Source: Kiloniellaceae bacterium
Lineage (GTDB): Bacteria > Pseudomonadota > Alphaproteobacteria > Kiloniellales > Kiloniellaceae
Direction: 5' to 3'
DNA length: 12,278 nt
Assembly: GCA_021776195.1 (NCBI GenBank)
Contig: JAJFGK010000048.1
Span: 1 to 12,278, forward strand
Shown: positions 11,773 through 12,278 of the stretch, one piece after another
How positions within the stretch are numbered: position 1 is the stretch's first letter
Layout of the letters: every line of letters begins with the position of its first letter
Program-made: the position numbers and the translations under genes
The notes under the pieces: generated by a model
Database searches by the model: none
Told to the model about the DNA's origin: nothing
What the model saw: only the letters and a program-made list of their open reading frames with translations

Positions 11773-12044
11773 TCCGTCGGTGTCGTCATCCGAGCTTTAA
11801 CCAGTTCCTCCTGCTCGACCAGCGCGGCGCGCAGCAGGGTCAAGGCCTGCATCACTTCTCGGGCCCTCGCCCGATCACGCGGCGTGGGGTCGCTACACCG
11901 CAGGTTCATAAGGTCCTTGCGCGCCATTTCAATTCTGATCCGGCAACAGGACAGCTCGGCAAACAGCTCCTTGAGCGCACGCGGCGGCAGGGCCTTGGAA
12001 GGTTCAGCGGCGACACTGCGCCAGGATTCGTTGAAACTTGACAT
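11766..12044 (-). CDS. Small hypothetical helical protein
   Basis: This 92-residue frame shows good coding character: acidic/basic heptad-like spacing, little Gly or Pro inside, and a normal ribosome site (GGGAG 4 bases before the ATG). After a short N-terminus it forms two probable helices (residues ~20-48 and ~55-85) separated by CSDPTPRDRAR, so a helical hairpin or coiled coil is likely. It has three Cys (C33, C34, C50). No family is recognised. Its end overlaps the stop of the converging exported-protein gene by 7 bp. Two hairpins in the upstream DNA would be in its 5' leader. Cytoplasmic location is inferred because it lacks a signal or membrane segment. Confidence 0.65.
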   Translation of the reverse strand: MSSFNESWRSVAAEPSKALPPRALKELFAELSCCRIRIEMARKDLMNLRCSDPTPRDRARAREVMQALTLLRAALVEQEELVKARMTTPTDQ

Positions 12045-12065
12045 GGCACTCCCATCCCGTTGCCG

Positions 12066-12115
12066 GCCCTTGCGGGCTCGATGCGGGAAAGCCTCGTGGA
12101 AGGCTGTCCCGCATC
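12066..12115 (-). promoter_or_regulatory. Two stem-loops in the 5' leader of the small helical protein gene
   Basis: GATGCGGGA (12080-12088) pairs with TCCCGCATC (12107-12115) over 9 bp. After one A/G mismatch, AGCC pairs with GGCT around an 8-nt loop. Two bp further on, GCCC (12066-12069) and GGGC (12074-12077) close a 4-nt loop that reads GCAA, a GNRA tetraloop, on the minus strand. The ribosome site of the gene lies 13 bp beyond. It could be a regulatory or stabilising leader, or the terminator/end of an upstream unit; no T-run follows in either direction. Confidence 0.45.
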
Positions 12116-12142
12116 CCTGTTCACGGGCCTGAACCGAACTAG

Positions 12143-12278
12143 CCCGGATAATTCACGAACGGTTCTAAAGTAGATTTTTCGGTTAGTTTGTTGAGTTTTC
12201 TCGTCTCGGTTCGGCGATTTTCTTTGGTCGTGCCGGGGCGCCGATGGTTTTGCTGCTTGAGGCGCGATTTTGGCGCGT
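12143..12278. mobile_element. Possible end of an insertion sequence (IS1380-like), truncated by the window
   Basis: From 12143 the sequence begins CCCGGATAATTCACGAAC, which resembles terminal repeats I associate with IS1380-family elements. Composition then drops from strongly GC-rich to T/A-rich (12155-12225), with repeated GCGATTTT (about 12213 and 12264). The preceding CTAG (12139-12142) would be a 4-bp target duplication. Transposase and the opposite end are outside the window, so this rests on a remembered terminus and the composition change. Confidence 0.4.

Overview
The window looks like chromosomal DNA of a GC-rich alphaproteobacterium. The evidence is strong G/C preference at third codon positions, short spacers, ATGA start/stop overlaps, GcvA-type LysR and ArsR regulators, and a Lys/Ala/Pro-rich histone-like protein. 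Affinity to Rhodospirillales or a related order is an inference from gene style; there is no rRNA or other taxonomic marker here.

Layout. (1) 2-3400, plus strand: the 3' part of a flavin amine oxidase, overlapped (ATGA) by an enolase-superfamily enzyme and followed by an AtzA/TrzA-like amidohydrolase. They form a probable small-molecule catabolic operon whose substrate is unknown; both downstream enzymes have unusual active-site residues. (2) 3440-4861: an ArsR-family repressor and a CSC-motif permease (ArsP/YraQ type), translationally coupled. They are driven by a recognisable promoter with an operator-like inverted repeat over the -10, and the mRNA is probably leaderless. The module ends in a near-perfect hairpin. 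(3) 4901-6876: a minus-strand CmcJ/NvfI-family oxidoreductase divergent from a LysR regulator, a classic regulator/target pair. (4) 6887-8163: a small two-helix membrane protein (minus), then an L-aspartate dehydrogenase-like gene (plus). (5) 8278-8979, minus: a histone H1/AlgP-like DNA-binding protein built of pentapeptide repeats, sharing a bidirectional terminator with the aspartate dehydrogenase gene. (6) 8980-9765: a long spacer without a convincing gene; it holds an inverted repeat over a -10-like hexamer, one consensus DnaA box and an AT-rich island. (7) 9766-11772, plus: four short unrecognised genes (exported protein, zinc-ribbon protein, double-pass membrane protein, exported protein) that look like one envelope-associated unit. 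(8) 11766-12044, minus: a small helical protein with a structured leader. (9) From about 12143 the composition changes abruptly and the sequence resembles one end of an insertion sequence, possibly IS1380-like, running off the window.

No CRISPR array, tRNA, rRNA, or recognisable phage or defence system was seen. The best candidates for something undescribed are the 9766-11772 cluster, the amine oxidase/enolase/amidohydrolase trio with altered active sites, and the leaderless ArsR-permease module.
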